Assembly (NCBI RefSeq): GCF_001278705.1
Contig: NZ_CP012600.1
Span: forward strand, 3,101,917-3,165,916
DNA from: Bacillus gobiensis
Lineage (GTDB): Bacteria; Bacillota; Bacilli; Bacillales; Bacillaceae
Reading direction: 5' to 3'
DNA: 64,000 nucleotides
Position numbers and translations under genes: made by a program. The notes below the pieces were generated by a model, which did not search any database, had not been told where the DNA came from, and was given only the letters and a program-made list of their open reading frames with translations. Shown piece after piece: positions 1 through 7,938 of the stretch; the first letter of the stretch is position 1; each line of letters opens with the position of its first letter.

Positions 1-635
1 GCGCTATCCACCTCATTATTTATGCCATGCATTTTTTCATCTAAATAGTTTGCGATATTTGCCGCTTCCTTTAAATCTTCGGTTAGAAGTTCAGGAACAG
101 CGTTGTTAAGCTTATAATGAATTTTGTGCTCCAAGCTTGCCCAAAAATCCATAGCAATCGTTCGAATCTGAATTTCCACCTTTACTCTTTCGACTCCGTT
201 CGTTAAATAAACAGGTGTTTCAATCAGCAAATGCAAGCTTCTATAGCCGTTTTCCTTCGGGTTTTTAATATAATCCTTGATCCCTAGAATCTCCAGGTCA
301 TTATGCTGTTTCAATATATCAACTACGTTATAAATATCAGAAAGAAACGAACAAATGATTCGAACCCCTGCAATATCATGAATATGTTCTTTCGCATGAG
401 CCGTGGTCACTTCTAAATTTTTTCTTGCCAATTTATTCACGATGCTTTCAAAGCTCTTTACTCTTGATTTTGTATGCTCTATCGGATTATGACCATGTAT
501 CAGATTGTATTCCTGACTGATGATCGAAAATTTTGTATTCATTTGATCAAGGGCAAATTTGTACACGAGAAGCTCGTTTTTCCAGTTCTCCATTACATCT
601 TTTAAGTTTGCCATATCTTCTTTGGTAAGCTGCAT
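1..635 (-). CDS. ywaC: Small alarmone (ppGpp) synthetase, YwaC/RelP-like, 3' end cut by window
   Basis: The minus strand reads open from an ATG at 635 to the window edge. The translation begins MQLTKEDMANLKDVMENWK and carries the RelA/SpoT synthetase core, with GYRSLHLLIE near residue 125 and the EIQIRT motif near residue 145. There is no HD hydrolase or TGS domain, which is the layout of the ~210-residue stand-alone synthetases YwaC (SasA/RelP) and YjbM. The wording matches YwaC best from memory. The family makes (p)ppGpp from ATP and GDP/GTP in the cytoplasm; YwaC responds to cell-envelope stress in B. subtilis. An AAGGAG site sits 9 bases before the start. The visible part ends near the expected C-terminus, so only a few residues are missing. 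Confidence 0.9.
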   Translation of the reverse strand, partial: MQLTKEDMANLKDVMENWKNELLVYKFALDQMNTKFSIISQEYNLIHGHNPIEHTKSRVKSFESIVNKLARKNLEVTTAHAKEHIHDIAGVRIICSFLSDIYNVVDILKQHNDLEILGIKDYIKNPKENGYRSLHLLIETPVYLTNGVERVKVEIQIRTIAMDFWASLEHKIHYKLNNAVPELLTEDLKEAANIANYLDEKMHGINNEVDS

Positions 636-717
636 TCGTGTCAACTCCTTCACAATGTAAGACGCACATCACCTGGTTGCGGTTGCACCGAACTTTTTTT
701 AGAGAAGGGGATAAAAT

Positions 718-1146
718 CTATCTTAAAGTTTTCCTGAATAAATAGCTTGATTTTTCATACTCCATTTTATCCTCATAAAATCGATGGGCATTCTCTCGCT
801 GCAATCCGGAAGAGAGAGAAATCGTACCGAGCCCATTCTCGATTCCCCACTTTTCAACTTCTGTTAACAGCAGCTGTCCGTACCCTTTTGAACGATGGTT
901 CTCGTCTGTGACTAAATCCTCTACCCATACATGATCGCCTTGGTTAATTGAAAATCTCGGCAAAAACCCAACAGCTGCCACTGGTTTTCATTCCTCATAA
1001 AGGGCGAGTAAACGGTAATTCATCAATTGAGCGGCACGTTCCACTCGCGCTAAATATTCTTCTTTGCTTAAATGAGGTCTCAGCTGTTTCATTACCGGAT
1101 AAGCTTCCGCCACTTGTGCTTTTGTTTTCAATTCTTTGATTTTCAT
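718..1146 (-). pseudogene. GNAT-family N-acetyltransferase interrupted by an in-frame TGA
   Basis: One reading frame gives a complete GNAT-like protein of about 142 codons, but TGA at 988-990 breaks it after ...LLALYEE. The reading resumes with KPVAAVGFLPRF and then the acetyl-CoA loop (SKGYGQLL), an LSSG strand and AHRFYE. At this turn GNAT proteins commonly have Gly, so a single GGA-to-TGA change is the simplest explanation. The upstream part starts at ATG 1146 with a good AGGAG site. A GTG just after the stop could start an 87-residue C-terminal half, but no ribosome binding site was noticed there. Substrate unknown. Confidence 0.75.
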
Positions 1147-1183
1147 CGGTCTCTTCTCCTCTCGCCTCCTATCTTAGCATGAT

Positions 1184-1221
1184 TAAAAGAAAAAAACTGG
1201 ATACGGAAGAACCATATCCAG
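1184..1221 (-). terminator. Rho-independent terminator for the YckD transcript
   Basis: Reading the minus strand, CTGGATA pairs with TATCCAG across a short loop and is followed by a run of T. It ends the transcript carrying the YckD-like gene and the small ORF below it. Confidence 0.75.
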
Positions 1222-1226
1222 CTAGC

Positions 1227-1367
1227 TTAGTAATAAGACATTGACAGCGTCATCATATTTACAGCTTGGACCATTGTGCTAACATAGCTGCTTGGCCCGC
1301 TGCATTTTTGGTAACCGCAGGCGCAAAGGTAAGTGATTCGTTCAAGTAAATTCTTAGTTGTCTTCAT
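1227..1367 (-). CDS. Small protein of 46 residues, unrecognised
   Basis: An ATG at 1367 opens a 46-residue frame ending in TAA, 6 bases after the stop of the YckD-like gene and followed directly by a terminator. The sequence starts MKTTKNLLERITYLCACGYQ and is rich in Ser, Met and Tyr toward the end, with three Cys in the first half. The ribosome binding site is weak (GGTAAG). Its position between gene and terminator favours co-expression with YckD, but no family is recognised and it could be a chance frame. Confidence 0.4.
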   Translation of the reverse strand: MKTTKNLLERITYLCACGYQKCSGPSSYVSTMVQAVNMMTLSMSYY

Positions 1368-1373
1368 GTTCGC

Positions 1374-1700
1374 TTACCGGTCGCGATAATGATGGTGATG
1401 GCGGGAGTGCTTATAGGCAAATCCGTTTTCTTCAAGCTCTTTAAACCGTCTCTCCATCATTGAAATGATAACCTTTCCTTTCTCCTCTTTCATCAAGCCG
1501 TATTCAATTTGTTTGTTAATAATTTGCTTGTTTTTTTCTAACACTTCCTTATGTAAAACAGACAATTCATTGAGTTGTTTTTCTGTCAGTTCTACTTTTT
1601 TCTCAGAGTTTTCCTTTGGGGGTGCTGCTTGTGCAGGGGCAGACAATATGAGTGAAGCACCTAAAATCCAGGCAGCAGCTATTCCTTTTTGAATGTTCAT
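1374..1700 (-). CDS. yckD: YckD-like secreted protein (DUF2680)
   Basis: A 108-residue protein with an N-terminal signal peptide (hydrophobic residues 8-22, likely cleavage after AQA). A charged helical region follows, typical of DUF2680: ELTEKQLNELSVLHKEVLEKNKQIINKQIEYG in outline, then GKVIISMMERR. The C-terminus is histidine-rich. YckD of B. subtilis is a small exported protein without a known function. It shares a transcript with the downstream 46-residue frame. Confidence 0.75.
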   Translation of the reverse strand: MNIQKGIAAAWILGASLILSAPAQAAPPKENSEKKVELTEKQLNELSVLHKEVLEKNKQIINKQIEYGLMKEEKGKVIISMMERRFKELEENGFAYKHSRHHHHYRDR

Positions 1701-1808
1701 GATGTTAACTCACTCCTTTTCAAATTAGGAATATCTTTCCCCTTATTCAATAAATTATGTGTCGGAAAGGAAATTTTTTCATAAAAATAGCAGCCGGTCG
1801 ATTTTACA

Positions 1809-2264
1809 TCAATCCATTCCGGCCGCTGTCATTTTTTTCGTCATCTTTCTAACTGCTTTTTTCTCAATTTCCTCCGCCTTATTTGCGGGGATGGATAGAA
1901 TGTTTTCTGTTTCCTCGTAAGTAAGCTTTAATATATGTATACAAATAATCACCTGCTGCTCAATAAAACGGCATGATGAAAGAGAGTGGTAAATGTCCGC
2001 CTCCTCTAGAGCCGAATCATCTGTTGGGTGCAGCCGGAAAATGCTCTTCAACCTATAATAAAAACATAAATTTCTTGCGTAGACAAAGAGTGCGGACCTG
2101 CTCGTCTCTTTTTCCATTAGAAACAGCTTTTTATCCAATGCTTTTTCATAAATTCGATGAAGGACTTCTTCAGCCGATTCCCTGTCTTTGATAAGATAAT
2201 AGACAAAAGGATATAGAAGATGATGATTTGTATCATAAAGATATTGAAAGTTTTCTTGATCCAT
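1809..2264 (-). CDS. Sigma-70-like small protein (divergent ECF-type)
   Basis: A 151-residue protein with a helical N-terminus (NFQYLYDTNHHLLYPFVYYLI..AEEVLHRIYEKAL) that resembles sigma region 2. A C-terminal segment with the region-4 pattern (KLTYEETENILSIPANKAEEIEKKAVRKM) resembles a helix-turn-helix. Promoter-melting residues of region 2 are poorly kept, so it may be a degenerate sigma factor or accessory regulator. No anti-sigma gene lies beside it. The start has a GGAGGG-type site. Function inferred from overall pattern only. Confidence 0.55.
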   Translation of the reverse strand: MDQENFQYLYDTNHHLLYPFVYYLIKDRESAEEVLHRIYEKALDKKLFLMEKETSRSALFVYARNLCFYYRLKSIFRLHPTDDSALEEADIYHSLSSCRFIEQQVIICIHILKLTYEETENILSIPANKAEEIEKKAVRKMTKKMTAAGMD

Positions 2265-2433
2265 ATCATCCCTCCGGTCATTAGTAATATTTACCTACAA
2301 TATTACTATTATGTTACCATTATATTTCAAATTATTTCAATTGTCAGCCAAAACCGTTCGACAGCTTATTCGTTTGTTACTTCTAGTGAATAGGGAAAAA
2401 GAGAATATAAAACGTATAAGGAGATGACCAATT

Positions 2434-3231
2434 ATGACAATTTTTTCTTCATCAGCATTAGAGGGGAAACATGTGTTAATCACCGGAGCTACAGGGGGAA
2501 TTGGATTTGAAACCGCGAAAGTTACAGCGGCAATGGGCGCACGGCTGACCGTTACAGGAAGAAATGAATCGAAGCTTTCTGAATTAGCAACCGAGCTATC
2601 AGCAATGACAGACAAACAAAAAATCTTTGTGAGAGCCACGGACATAACAAAAGAAGAAGATCGGGCTCAGCTTCTCGAGGAAGCCGAGGCCATCCACGGG
2701 AATATTACCGGTTTGGTCAACAGTGCCGCTATTGCCGGTGGTACGACAGTCGATGAGCTGAAGGAAGAAGACTTAGATCGCATGATGCATCTTAATCTGA
2801 CGTCGACAATCATGCTAACAAAAGCTGTGTATAAAAAAATGCTCGAAATAAAGAACGGAACAATTGTTAATGTTTCTTCTTTATCCGGTCTAAGGGGCAC
2901 CTATGGAAACGCTGCCTATTCTTCAAGCAAGTTCGCACTGATCGGCTTTACCCAATCTCTTTCTGTCGAAGCCATTCCAGCAAACATTCGAGTAAATGCT
3001 GTCTGCCCTGGCTATGTCGATACAAAGATGGGTCGAGATGTGATCGAAAGAAATGCAAAACAAAATGGAGTTTCCTTTGAAGAACAACTCGCTGAAATTG
3101 AAAAAGGAATTCCATCCGGACGAATTACCACTCCCGCCGAAGTCGCAAATACCATTGCATTTCTACTAACAGACGCAGCTCCTAATATTGTCGGCGAATC
3201 GATTAAAATTTCCGGCGGAAGCGTACTGTAA
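2434..3231 (+). CDS. Short-chain dehydrogenase/reductase (FabG-like)
   Basis: This 265-residue SDR has the dinucleotide-binding motif GATGGIGFE near residue 19, NSAAIAG in the NNAG position, the catalytic Ser of NVSSLSG and the YSSSK active-site motif (Tyr-x-x-x-Lys). The C-terminus ends GESIKISGGSVL as in 3-oxoacyl-ACP reductase relatives. It acts in the cytoplasm with NAD(P)H on an unknown carbonyl or alcohol. A GGAG site precedes the ATG. The GNAT gene starts 7 bases after its stop and a DapA-like aldolase follows, so the three probably form one transcript. Confidence 0.85.
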   Translation: MTIFSSSALEGKHVLITGATGGIGFETAKVTAAMGARLTVTGRNESKLSELATELSAMTDKQKIFVRATDITKEEDRAQLLEEAEAIHGNITGLVNSAAIAGGTTVDELKEEDLDRMMHLNLTSTIMLTKAVYKKMLEIKNGTIVNVSSLSGLRGTYGNAAYSSSKFALIGFTQSLSVEAIPANIRVNAVCPGYVDTKMGRDVIERNAKQNGVSFEEQLAEIEKGIPSGRITTPAEVANTIAFLLTDAAPNIVGESIKISGGSVL

Positions 3232-3237
3232 ATTCAG

Positions 3238-3732
3238 ATGGATATCAGACCCGTTCAGCCGGAAGACGCGAAGGCATTCGCCGAGCTTCTTTTTGAAATT
3301 GACCAGTCAGGATTTATGCTTTTTGAACCGAATGAAAGAGCTGCAGATGCCGAAAGAGAAAAAAGACGTATCGACGCGTTTGTTAATGACAAACATTCCG
3401 CTCTTTTTGTAGCCGAAGAAAATGGACAGCTTGGCGGATATATGATGGCACTCGGAGGTAAAGCAAACAGGAACAAACACTCCGCTTATTTGGTCTTAGG
3501 CGTCCACGAACAATTTCAGAGGCAGGGCATTGCTTCGAGACTATTCAACAAAACGTTTCAATGGGCTAAAAACAACGGGATCACAAGGCTTGAATTAACT
3601 GTGATCAAAAACAATGAAAAAGCCCTTCGCCTCTACAAAAAGGTGGGCTTTAATATTGAAGGTGAAAAAATCAACTCGCTTTTCATAGATGGAAAGCCGG
3701 TAAACGAGTATTATATGTATAAGCTTATTTAA
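3238..3732 (+). CDS. GNAT-family N-acetyltransferase
   Basis: A 164-residue single-domain acetyltransferase. The acetyl-CoA pyrophosphate loop appears as QRQGIASRLF (about residue 97), followed by the typical ELTVIKNNEKALRLYKKVGF segment. The start overlaps no clear ribosome binding site, so translation may be coupled to the SDR gene just upstream. Substrate unknown; proteins of this shape modify amines or the N-termini of small molecules or proteins. Confidence 0.85.
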   Translation: MDIRPVQPEDAKAFAELLFEIDQSGFMLFEPNERAADAEREKRRIDAFVNDKHSALFVAEENGQLGGYMMALGGKANRNKHSAYLVLGVHEQFQRQGIASRLFNKTFQWAKNNGITRLELTVIKNNEKALRLYKKVGFNIEGEKINSLFIDGKPVNEYYMYKLI

Positions 3733-3757
3733 TGAGTGAAAAGGAGAGGAAGTTAGA

Positions 3758-4645
3758 ATGGCTTTTGTTCCGTACAGCGTTGCGATGGTGACTCCATTCA
3801 CCCGATCTGGAAGTATAGATGAAGATGCAATTTCATCATTAATCGATTTTTATCAAAAAAAGAAGGTTCCCGCACTGCTTATTTGCGGCTCGACGGGAGA
3901 ACAGCATTCCATGACAGTTGAGGAAAGAAAAATGCTGTACCGATTGGCGAGGAAGCATTCCAGCCGAGAATTGCAGTTATATGCAGGAGTTGCTGCAGTT
4001 CAAACAAAAGACTCTGTTGAGCTGGCGAGCGCTGCTGAACAAGCAGGAATGAACGGCATCATGCTCGGCATGCCTCCTTACGTACGTGTTTCTCAGGAAG
4101 AGGCTCTCTCGTACATAAAGAAAATCGCCGAGGTTTGTTCACTGCCGATTCTTTTGTACAATAATCCGTTACGAACAGCGGTTGATCTTCACGCAGAAAC
4201 GATTGCAAAAATAATGAAAGAAGTTCCGCAGGTCATTGCAGTCAAAGAAACAGGCGATCCTAATAAAGCTCGCGTTATTAAACAGCTTACTGGAGAAAAA
4301 ACAGCCGTCTTTTCCGGGATTGACTTGGAAATTTCCGCTCATTTTTCAATTGGGTATGACGGACTCACAAGCGTGATCGGCAATCTGTTTCCTGAAGAAA
4401 TGAATGAGGTTGTGAAATTTCTGATGCAAGGGAACAAAGAGGAAGCCGAGCAGCTTTTGGAGCGAGTAAAGCCTGTGGCACAAGCACTAACTGGTATGTC
4501 TTCCCCGACTGGAATGAAATACGCAATGCGAAAGCTGGGGATTGCAGGCGGATATGCGCGAGAGCCCCTCGGCTGCGAGCCAATTGAAGGGATGGAAGCC
4601 ATCGACCTTGCATTGTCCGCTTATTTCAAGGCTGCTTCTTCATGA
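3758..4645 (+). CDS. Dihydrodipicolinate synthase family lyase (DapA/NanA superfamily)
   Basis: The 295-residue protein has the features of the class I aldolase TIM barrel: GSTGE near residue 45, LLYNNP with the catalytic Tyr near residue 135, and the Schiff-base Lys in IAVKETGD near residue 165. It may be a pyruvate-dependent lyase of the DapA superfamily rather than housekeeping DapA, because it sits beside an SDR and a GNAT gene and not among lysine genes. An AAAGGAGAGG site precedes the start. A perfect 8-bp hairpin overlaps its stop codon. Confidence 0.85.
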   Translation: MAFVPYSVAMVTPFTRSGSIDEDAISSLIDFYQKKKVPALLICGSTGEQHSMTVEERKMLYRLARKHSSRELQLYAGVAAVQTKDSVELASAAEQAGMNGIMLGMPPYVRVSQEEALSYIKKIAEVCSLPILLYNNPLRTAVDLHAETIAKIMKEVPQVIAVKETGDPNKARVIKQLTGEKTAVFSGIDLEISAHFSIGYDGLTSVIGNLFPEEMNEVVKFLMQGNKEEAEQLLERVKPVAQALTGMSSPTGMKYAMRKLGIAGGYAREPLGCEPIEGMEAIDLALSAYFKAASS

Positions 4646-4658
4646 GGCAGCCTTGGAT

Positions 4659-4718
4659 ATCGTCGCTTTTTTCATTTTATCGACGAAAATAGAAATATAT
4701 CGATTTTTCGATAAAATT
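4659..4718 (+). repeat. Intergenic 20-bp-period array, ATCGnCG/ATCGATT core (copy 1)
   Basis: The word ATCG recurs at 4659, 4679 and 4699, exactly 20 bases apart, within AT-rich spacers. A second copy of the same array lies at 15520. It sits between the DapA-like gene and a terminator. Confidence 0.7.
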
Positions 4719-4724
4719 CGGCAT

Positions 4725-4752
4725 AAAAAAGAGCGGGAATTCCGCTCTTTTT
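4725..4752. terminator. Bidirectional terminator
   Basis: A GAGCGG stem closes on CCGCTC with A-run on the left and T-run on the right, so it can stop both the upstream plus-strand cluster and the minus-strand SDR, whose stop codon it touches. Confidence 0.85.
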
Positions 4753-5470
4753 AAGGATTTGTTGACCACAGTCCCGCAGTTTTTATAAAAACGCGTGAAT
4801 TCATTTTCAGTTGGGCAACCATGAATTCGGCAAGATCCTCCGGCTGCATTACACTTTCCGGATTGCCGTCTGTCAGGTTCAAATCCTTCGCCATATCGGT
4901 TGCGACTGTGCTTGGTGTTAGTGCACTTACTCGAATATTATGCTTTCTTACTTCCTGCATCAGTGATTCAGTCAAGCCAAGAACAGCAAACTTCGATGCG
5001 CTGTATGCGCTTGTTGCAGGTGCTCCTTTTTGTCCGGCTGTGGAAGAAATATTGATAATGTCCCCGCTTTTTCTTTCAATCATGCCAGGCAGCACGGCTC
5101 TTGTGACATTGTATACTCCCATCACGTTGACCTGGATAATCGATTCCCATTCCTCAGGAGTAAGATCAAGAAAGCCGCCAAATTTACTGATTCCAGCATT
5201 ATTGATTAAAATGTCGATTTCGCCAAGCTCTTCCTTTATCGTCTGTACAGCTTTTTCTACAGAAGCCAAATCCTGAACATCAGCAGATACCGAAAGTGTT
5301 TTAACCCCGTAAGAAGCTAATTGCTTTTCTACATCCTCTAAGTTAGCGAGCGATCTGCCAACTAGACCGACATTGATTCCTTCTTGTGCAAATGCAATTG
5401 CAGCTGCTTTTCCAATTCCTCTTCCTGCCCCAGTAATAATGGCAGTCTTTCCTTGCAATGATGATGGCAT
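4751..5470 (-). CDS. Short-chain dehydrogenase/reductase (3-oxoacyl-ACP reductase-like)
   Basis: A 239-residue SDR with TGAGRGIGK near residue 11, [10 protein letters not shown], the catalytic Ser in NISSTAG and YSASK. It lacks the usual GG..xDGG C-terminal signature and ends in [12 protein letters not shown]. The ATG at 5470 is preferred over the one at 5479, because AGAGGAG directly abuts the upstream ATG and lies 9 bases from this one. Cytoplasmic NAD(P)H oxidoreductase of unknown substrate, monocistronic, divergent from the aminotransferase gene. Confidence 0.85.
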   Translation of the reverse strand: MPSSLQGKTAIITGAGRGIGKAAAIAFAQEGINVGLVGRSLANLEDVEKQLASYGVKTLSVSADVQDLASVEKAVQTIKEELGEIDILINNAGISKFGGFLDLTPEEWESIIQVNVMGVYNVTRAVLPGMIERKSGDIINISSTAGQKGAPATSAYSASKFAVLGLTESLMQEVRKHNIRVSALTPSTVATDMAKDLNLTDGNPESVMQPEDLAEFMVAQLKMNSRVFIKTAGLWSTNP

Positions 5471-5581
5471 TAATAACATCTCCTCTTAATTATGTATATA
5501 AAAAGTATAAAAAAACTCTTCCCCTTAAATCAACCAAGAGCAATTATCTAAAAATTCCCTTAACTTTTCGGCCAAAACCTA

Positions 5582-5609
5582 TTGCTTATATTTTTTGAAG
5601 GTATACAAT
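5582..5609 (+). promoter_or_regulatory. Candidate sigma-A promoter of ilvE
   Basis: TTGCTT and TACAAT lie 16 bases apart, about 60 bases upstream of the aminotransferase start. Spacing is slightly short, so this is a suggestion only. Confidence 0.4.
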
Positions 5610-5671
5610 AGAGTATAAAACATTTTCGTTCAATAACGATTAATCAATTTATAGCAGGGAGTTTTCTTATT

Positions 5672-6769
5672 ATGGAAAAAAGTTCAATCAGCATTCAGCT
5701 CACCTCATCTAAAAAACCAAAGCCTCAATCTGACGAGCTGGCGTTTGGCAGAGTTTTTACTGACCATATGTTTGTCATGGATTATTCTGTTGAAGAAAAT
5801 TGGCACAGCCCCAGAATCGTACCTTATCAAGCAATCGCCATGGAACCGGCAGCGATGGTTTACCACTATGGGCAAACCGTGTTTGAAGGCCTAAAAGCAT
5901 ATTTGACAAAAGAAGGAAAGGTTCTTTTGTTCAGACCTGAAAAAAATATGGAACGCCTAAACAAATCAAATGACAGGCTCTGTATTCCACGTGTGGATGA
6001 AGAGTTTGTTTTAGAGGCATTGAAGCAGCTTATTACTGTTGATAAAGAATGGATTCCAGAAAAAGAAGGAACATCGCTGTATATTCGCCCGTTCATCATT
6101 TCAACTGAATCCTATCTTGGTGTAGCTCCTTCAAAAACCTATAAACTGATCATTATTCTTTCTCCAGTTGGATCTTACTATAAAGAAGGAATTGCTCCAG
6201 TGAAAATCGCAGTAGAAAGCGAATTTGTACGTGCCGTAGCTGGAGGCACCGGTACTGCGAAAACAGCCGGAAACTACGCGTCAAGCTTGAAAGCACAAGA
6301 AGTAGCAGAAGCCAGCGGATTTTCCCAGGTGCTATGGCTTGACGGACTTGAGAAAAAATACATTGAAGAAGTCGGAAGCATGAATATCTTCTTTAAAATT
6401 AATGGTGAAATTATCACTCCAGCATTGAACGGCAGCATTCTTGAAGGGGTCACACGCAACTCTGTTCTTCAGCTATTGAAGCATTGGGGACTCCCTGTTA
6501 CTGAGCGGAAAATTTCGGTCGAAGAAATTGCGGAAGCCCACAAAGAAGGCAAACTTGAAGAAGCATTCGGAACCGGAACAGCAGCTGTCATCTCACCTGT
6601 TGGAGAGCTTATCTGGAAAAACGAAAGCCTCGTAATCAATAACGGAGAAACCGGCCCAATTTCGAAAAAATTGTACAGCACGATTACAAGCATTCAACGA
6701 GGCGACCAGTCTGACGAATTCGGCTGGACCACAGAAGTCAGCACCGTTGAAAAAGAAAAAGTGAATTAA
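5672..6769 (+). CDS. ilvE: Branched-chain amino acid aminotransferase
   Basis: The 365-residue class IV PLP enzyme has the family wording from start to end: [26 protein letters not shown], the PLP-binding Lys in [13 protein letters not shown], and EVGSMNIFF. Length matches the longer bacterial IlvE/YwaA type. It interconverts Leu, Ile and Val with their 2-oxo acids using glutamate/2-oxoglutarate in the cytoplasm. The gene stands alone between a candidate promoter and a strong terminator. No T-box was seen in the 190-base leader. Confidence 0.93.
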   Translation: MEKSSISIQLTSSKKPKPQSDELAFGRVFTDHMFVMDYSVEENWHSPRIVPYQAIAMEPAAMVYHYGQTVFEGLKAYLTKEGKVLLFRPEKNMERLNKSNDRLCIPRVDEEFVLEALKQLITVDKEWIPEKEGTSLYIRPFIISTESYLGVAPSKTYKLIIILSPVGSYYKEGIAPVKIAVESEFVRAVAGGTGTAKTAGNYASSLKAQEVAEASGFSQVLWLDGLEKKYIEEVGSMNIFFKINGEIITPALNGSILEGVTRNSVLQLLKHWGLPVTERKISVEEIAEAHKEGKLEEAFGTGTAAVISPVGELIWKNESLVINNGETGPISKKLYSTITSIQRGDQSDEFGWTTEVSTVEKEKVN

Positions 6770-6782
6770 TTGTAGAAAGAAT

Positions 6783-6813
6783 GCCGATCCCATAGTCTGG
6801 ATCGGCTTTTTTT
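6783..6813 (+). terminator. Terminator of ilvE
   Basis: GCCGATCC pairs with GGATCGGC and is followed by seven T residues. Confidence 0.85.
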
Positions 6814-6823
6814 CATTTGAATT

Positions 6824-6883
6824 CGGTTTTATTTGCGATGTTCTACATTTACTTGCGATCTTCCGACTTTATTTGCGATATAG
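6824..6883. repeat. Intergenic 20-bp-period array, TTTATTTGCGAT core
   Basis: Three units with TGCGAT at 6834, 6854 and 6874, exactly 20 bases apart. Each unit keeps TTTA(T/C)TTGCGAT, with variable flanks. It lies between the ilvE terminator and fosB. Confidence 0.75.
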
Positions 6884-6938
6884 TAATTTCTGCTATTACC
6901 CGTTTAACAAAATACCAACTTTATCAAAAGGAGCCCGC

Positions 6939-7358
6939 ATGATAAAAGGAATCAATCATCTTCTGTTTTCTGTGTCCAATTTGGATCAGTCTATTGCATT
7001 TTATCAGAGCGTATTTGATGCCAAGCTATTGGTAAAAGGGAGAACAACAGCTTATTTTGACCTAAATGGGCTTTGGCTCGCACTTAATCTTGAGGAAAAG
7101 ATTCCACGAAATGAGATTCACCAGTCATATACCCATCTCGCGTTTTCCATAGATGAACAGGATTTCAATTCGATGCTGAATAAGTTAAAGCAGTTGGAAG
7201 TCAATATCCTTCTAGGACGAGAACGGGACGTTAAGGATAAAAAATCAATCTACTTCACAGATCCGGACGGACATAAATTCGAATTTCATACCGGAACTCT
7301 TCAAAATCGTATGGAGTACTACAAAAAAGATAAGCCTCATATGGATTTTTTTGTTTAA
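6939..7358 (+). CDS. fosB: Metallothiol transferase FosB (fosfomycin resistance)
   Basis: 139 residues starting [19 protein letters not shown], with metal ligands expected from the glyoxalase/VOC fold: His7, His in YTHLAFS near residue 65, and Glu in KFEFHTGTL near residue 115. The C-terminus ends [12 protein letters not shown] as in Bacillus FosB. FosB opens the epoxide of fosfomycin with bacillithiol in the cytoplasm. The ATG at 6939 was chosen because AAAAGGAG lies 5 bases upstream and the family starts here. An upstream in-frame start would add an AT-rich tail that the family lacks. Confidence 0.93.
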   Translation: MIKGINHLLFSVSNLDQSIAFYQSVFDAKLLVKGRTTAYFDLNGLWLALNLEEKIPRNEIHQSYTHLAFSIDEQDFNSMLNKLKQLEVNILLGRERDVKDKKSIYFTDPDGHKFEFHTGTLQNRMEYYKKDKPHMDFFV

Positions 7359-7424
7359 CTTGTTTTCCTACCAGCATAGTATGATAATCTAGATTTATAC
7401 TCGCACCATATAAAGGAGACCTTT

Positions 7425-7679
7425 ATGGAATTATCTTTAGGTTTTATAGTTTCTGTTGCAATAGCTGTCTTTCTAGCAATCGATGCCCCGAAGCATAACC
7501 GTAATCCATGGATATGGGGAATTTTAGGATTTTTCTTCAGTTTGATTACGTTAGGAGTTTACTTGCTGGTTACGAACAGAACAGCTGCGGGCTGCATTGT
7601 CCTCGCTGTCTCCCTTTTAGGAGGTCTCATAATTCTTTTTCTTATGATTATTGGAGTCCTCGTATTTTTCGCTATATAA
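7425..7679 (+). CDS. Small membrane protein, two to three TM segments
   Basis: This 84-residue protein is almost entirely hydrophobic, with segments at residues 3-20, 28-48 and 55-83 separated by HNRNP and TNRTAAG turns. A clear GGAG site precedes the ATG and a strong terminator follows. No family recognised; composition resembles small Bacillus membrane proteins of unknown function. Confidence 0.65.
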   Translation: MELSLGFIVSVAIAVFLAIDAPKHNRNPWIWGILGFFFSLITLGVYLLVTNRTAAGCIVLAVSLLGGLIILFLMIIGVLVFFAI

Positions 7680-7683
7680 AAAA

Positions 7684-7719
7684 GCACTCTGCTGCCTTTC
7701 TTCAGCAGGGTGTTTTTTT
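7684..7719 (+). terminator. Terminator of the small membrane protein gene
   Basis: ACTCTGCTG pairs with CAGCAGGGT, followed by seven T residues. Confidence 0.85.
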
Positions 7720-7938
7720 ACTTTTTCAAGGCCTACTGAAAAAGGTTTCTTCAACATCACTGATTCCAGTATGCTCCACCTTTCCCCCTATTCGCAGATC
7801 CCCCAAATGCCCTTTTGTTTAATACATCAAAAAAAACTAAAAAATTTGTTCAAATTGACCAGTGTAATAATCAGACAATTCAATTATATTATATAACATT
7901 AGACGTTAAATAACCTTACATGGGAAAGGAGATTATAT

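Noticed and set aside
984..992. TGA read as selenocysteine or tryptophan in the GNAT gene
   Set aside because: No SECIS-like hairpin was seen after it, and the position is normally Gly; a nonsense mutation is simpler.
4339..4613. Minus-strand frames inside the DapA-like gene
   Set aside because: They lie wholly inside a well-supported gene, lack start signals and resemble no protein.
5480..5671. T-box leader of ilvE
   Set aside because: No specifier stem, AG-box or conserved GGTGG-type T-box sequence and no terminator hairpin are present in the leader.
6873..6938. Longer N-terminus for FosB
   Set aside because: The extra residues have no family match and overlap the repeat array; AAAAGGAG directly before 6939 fixes the start.
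7720..7890. Small frames downstream of the 84-residue membrane gene
   Set aside because: They start inside the terminator region, lack ribosome binding sites and have no protein-like pattern.
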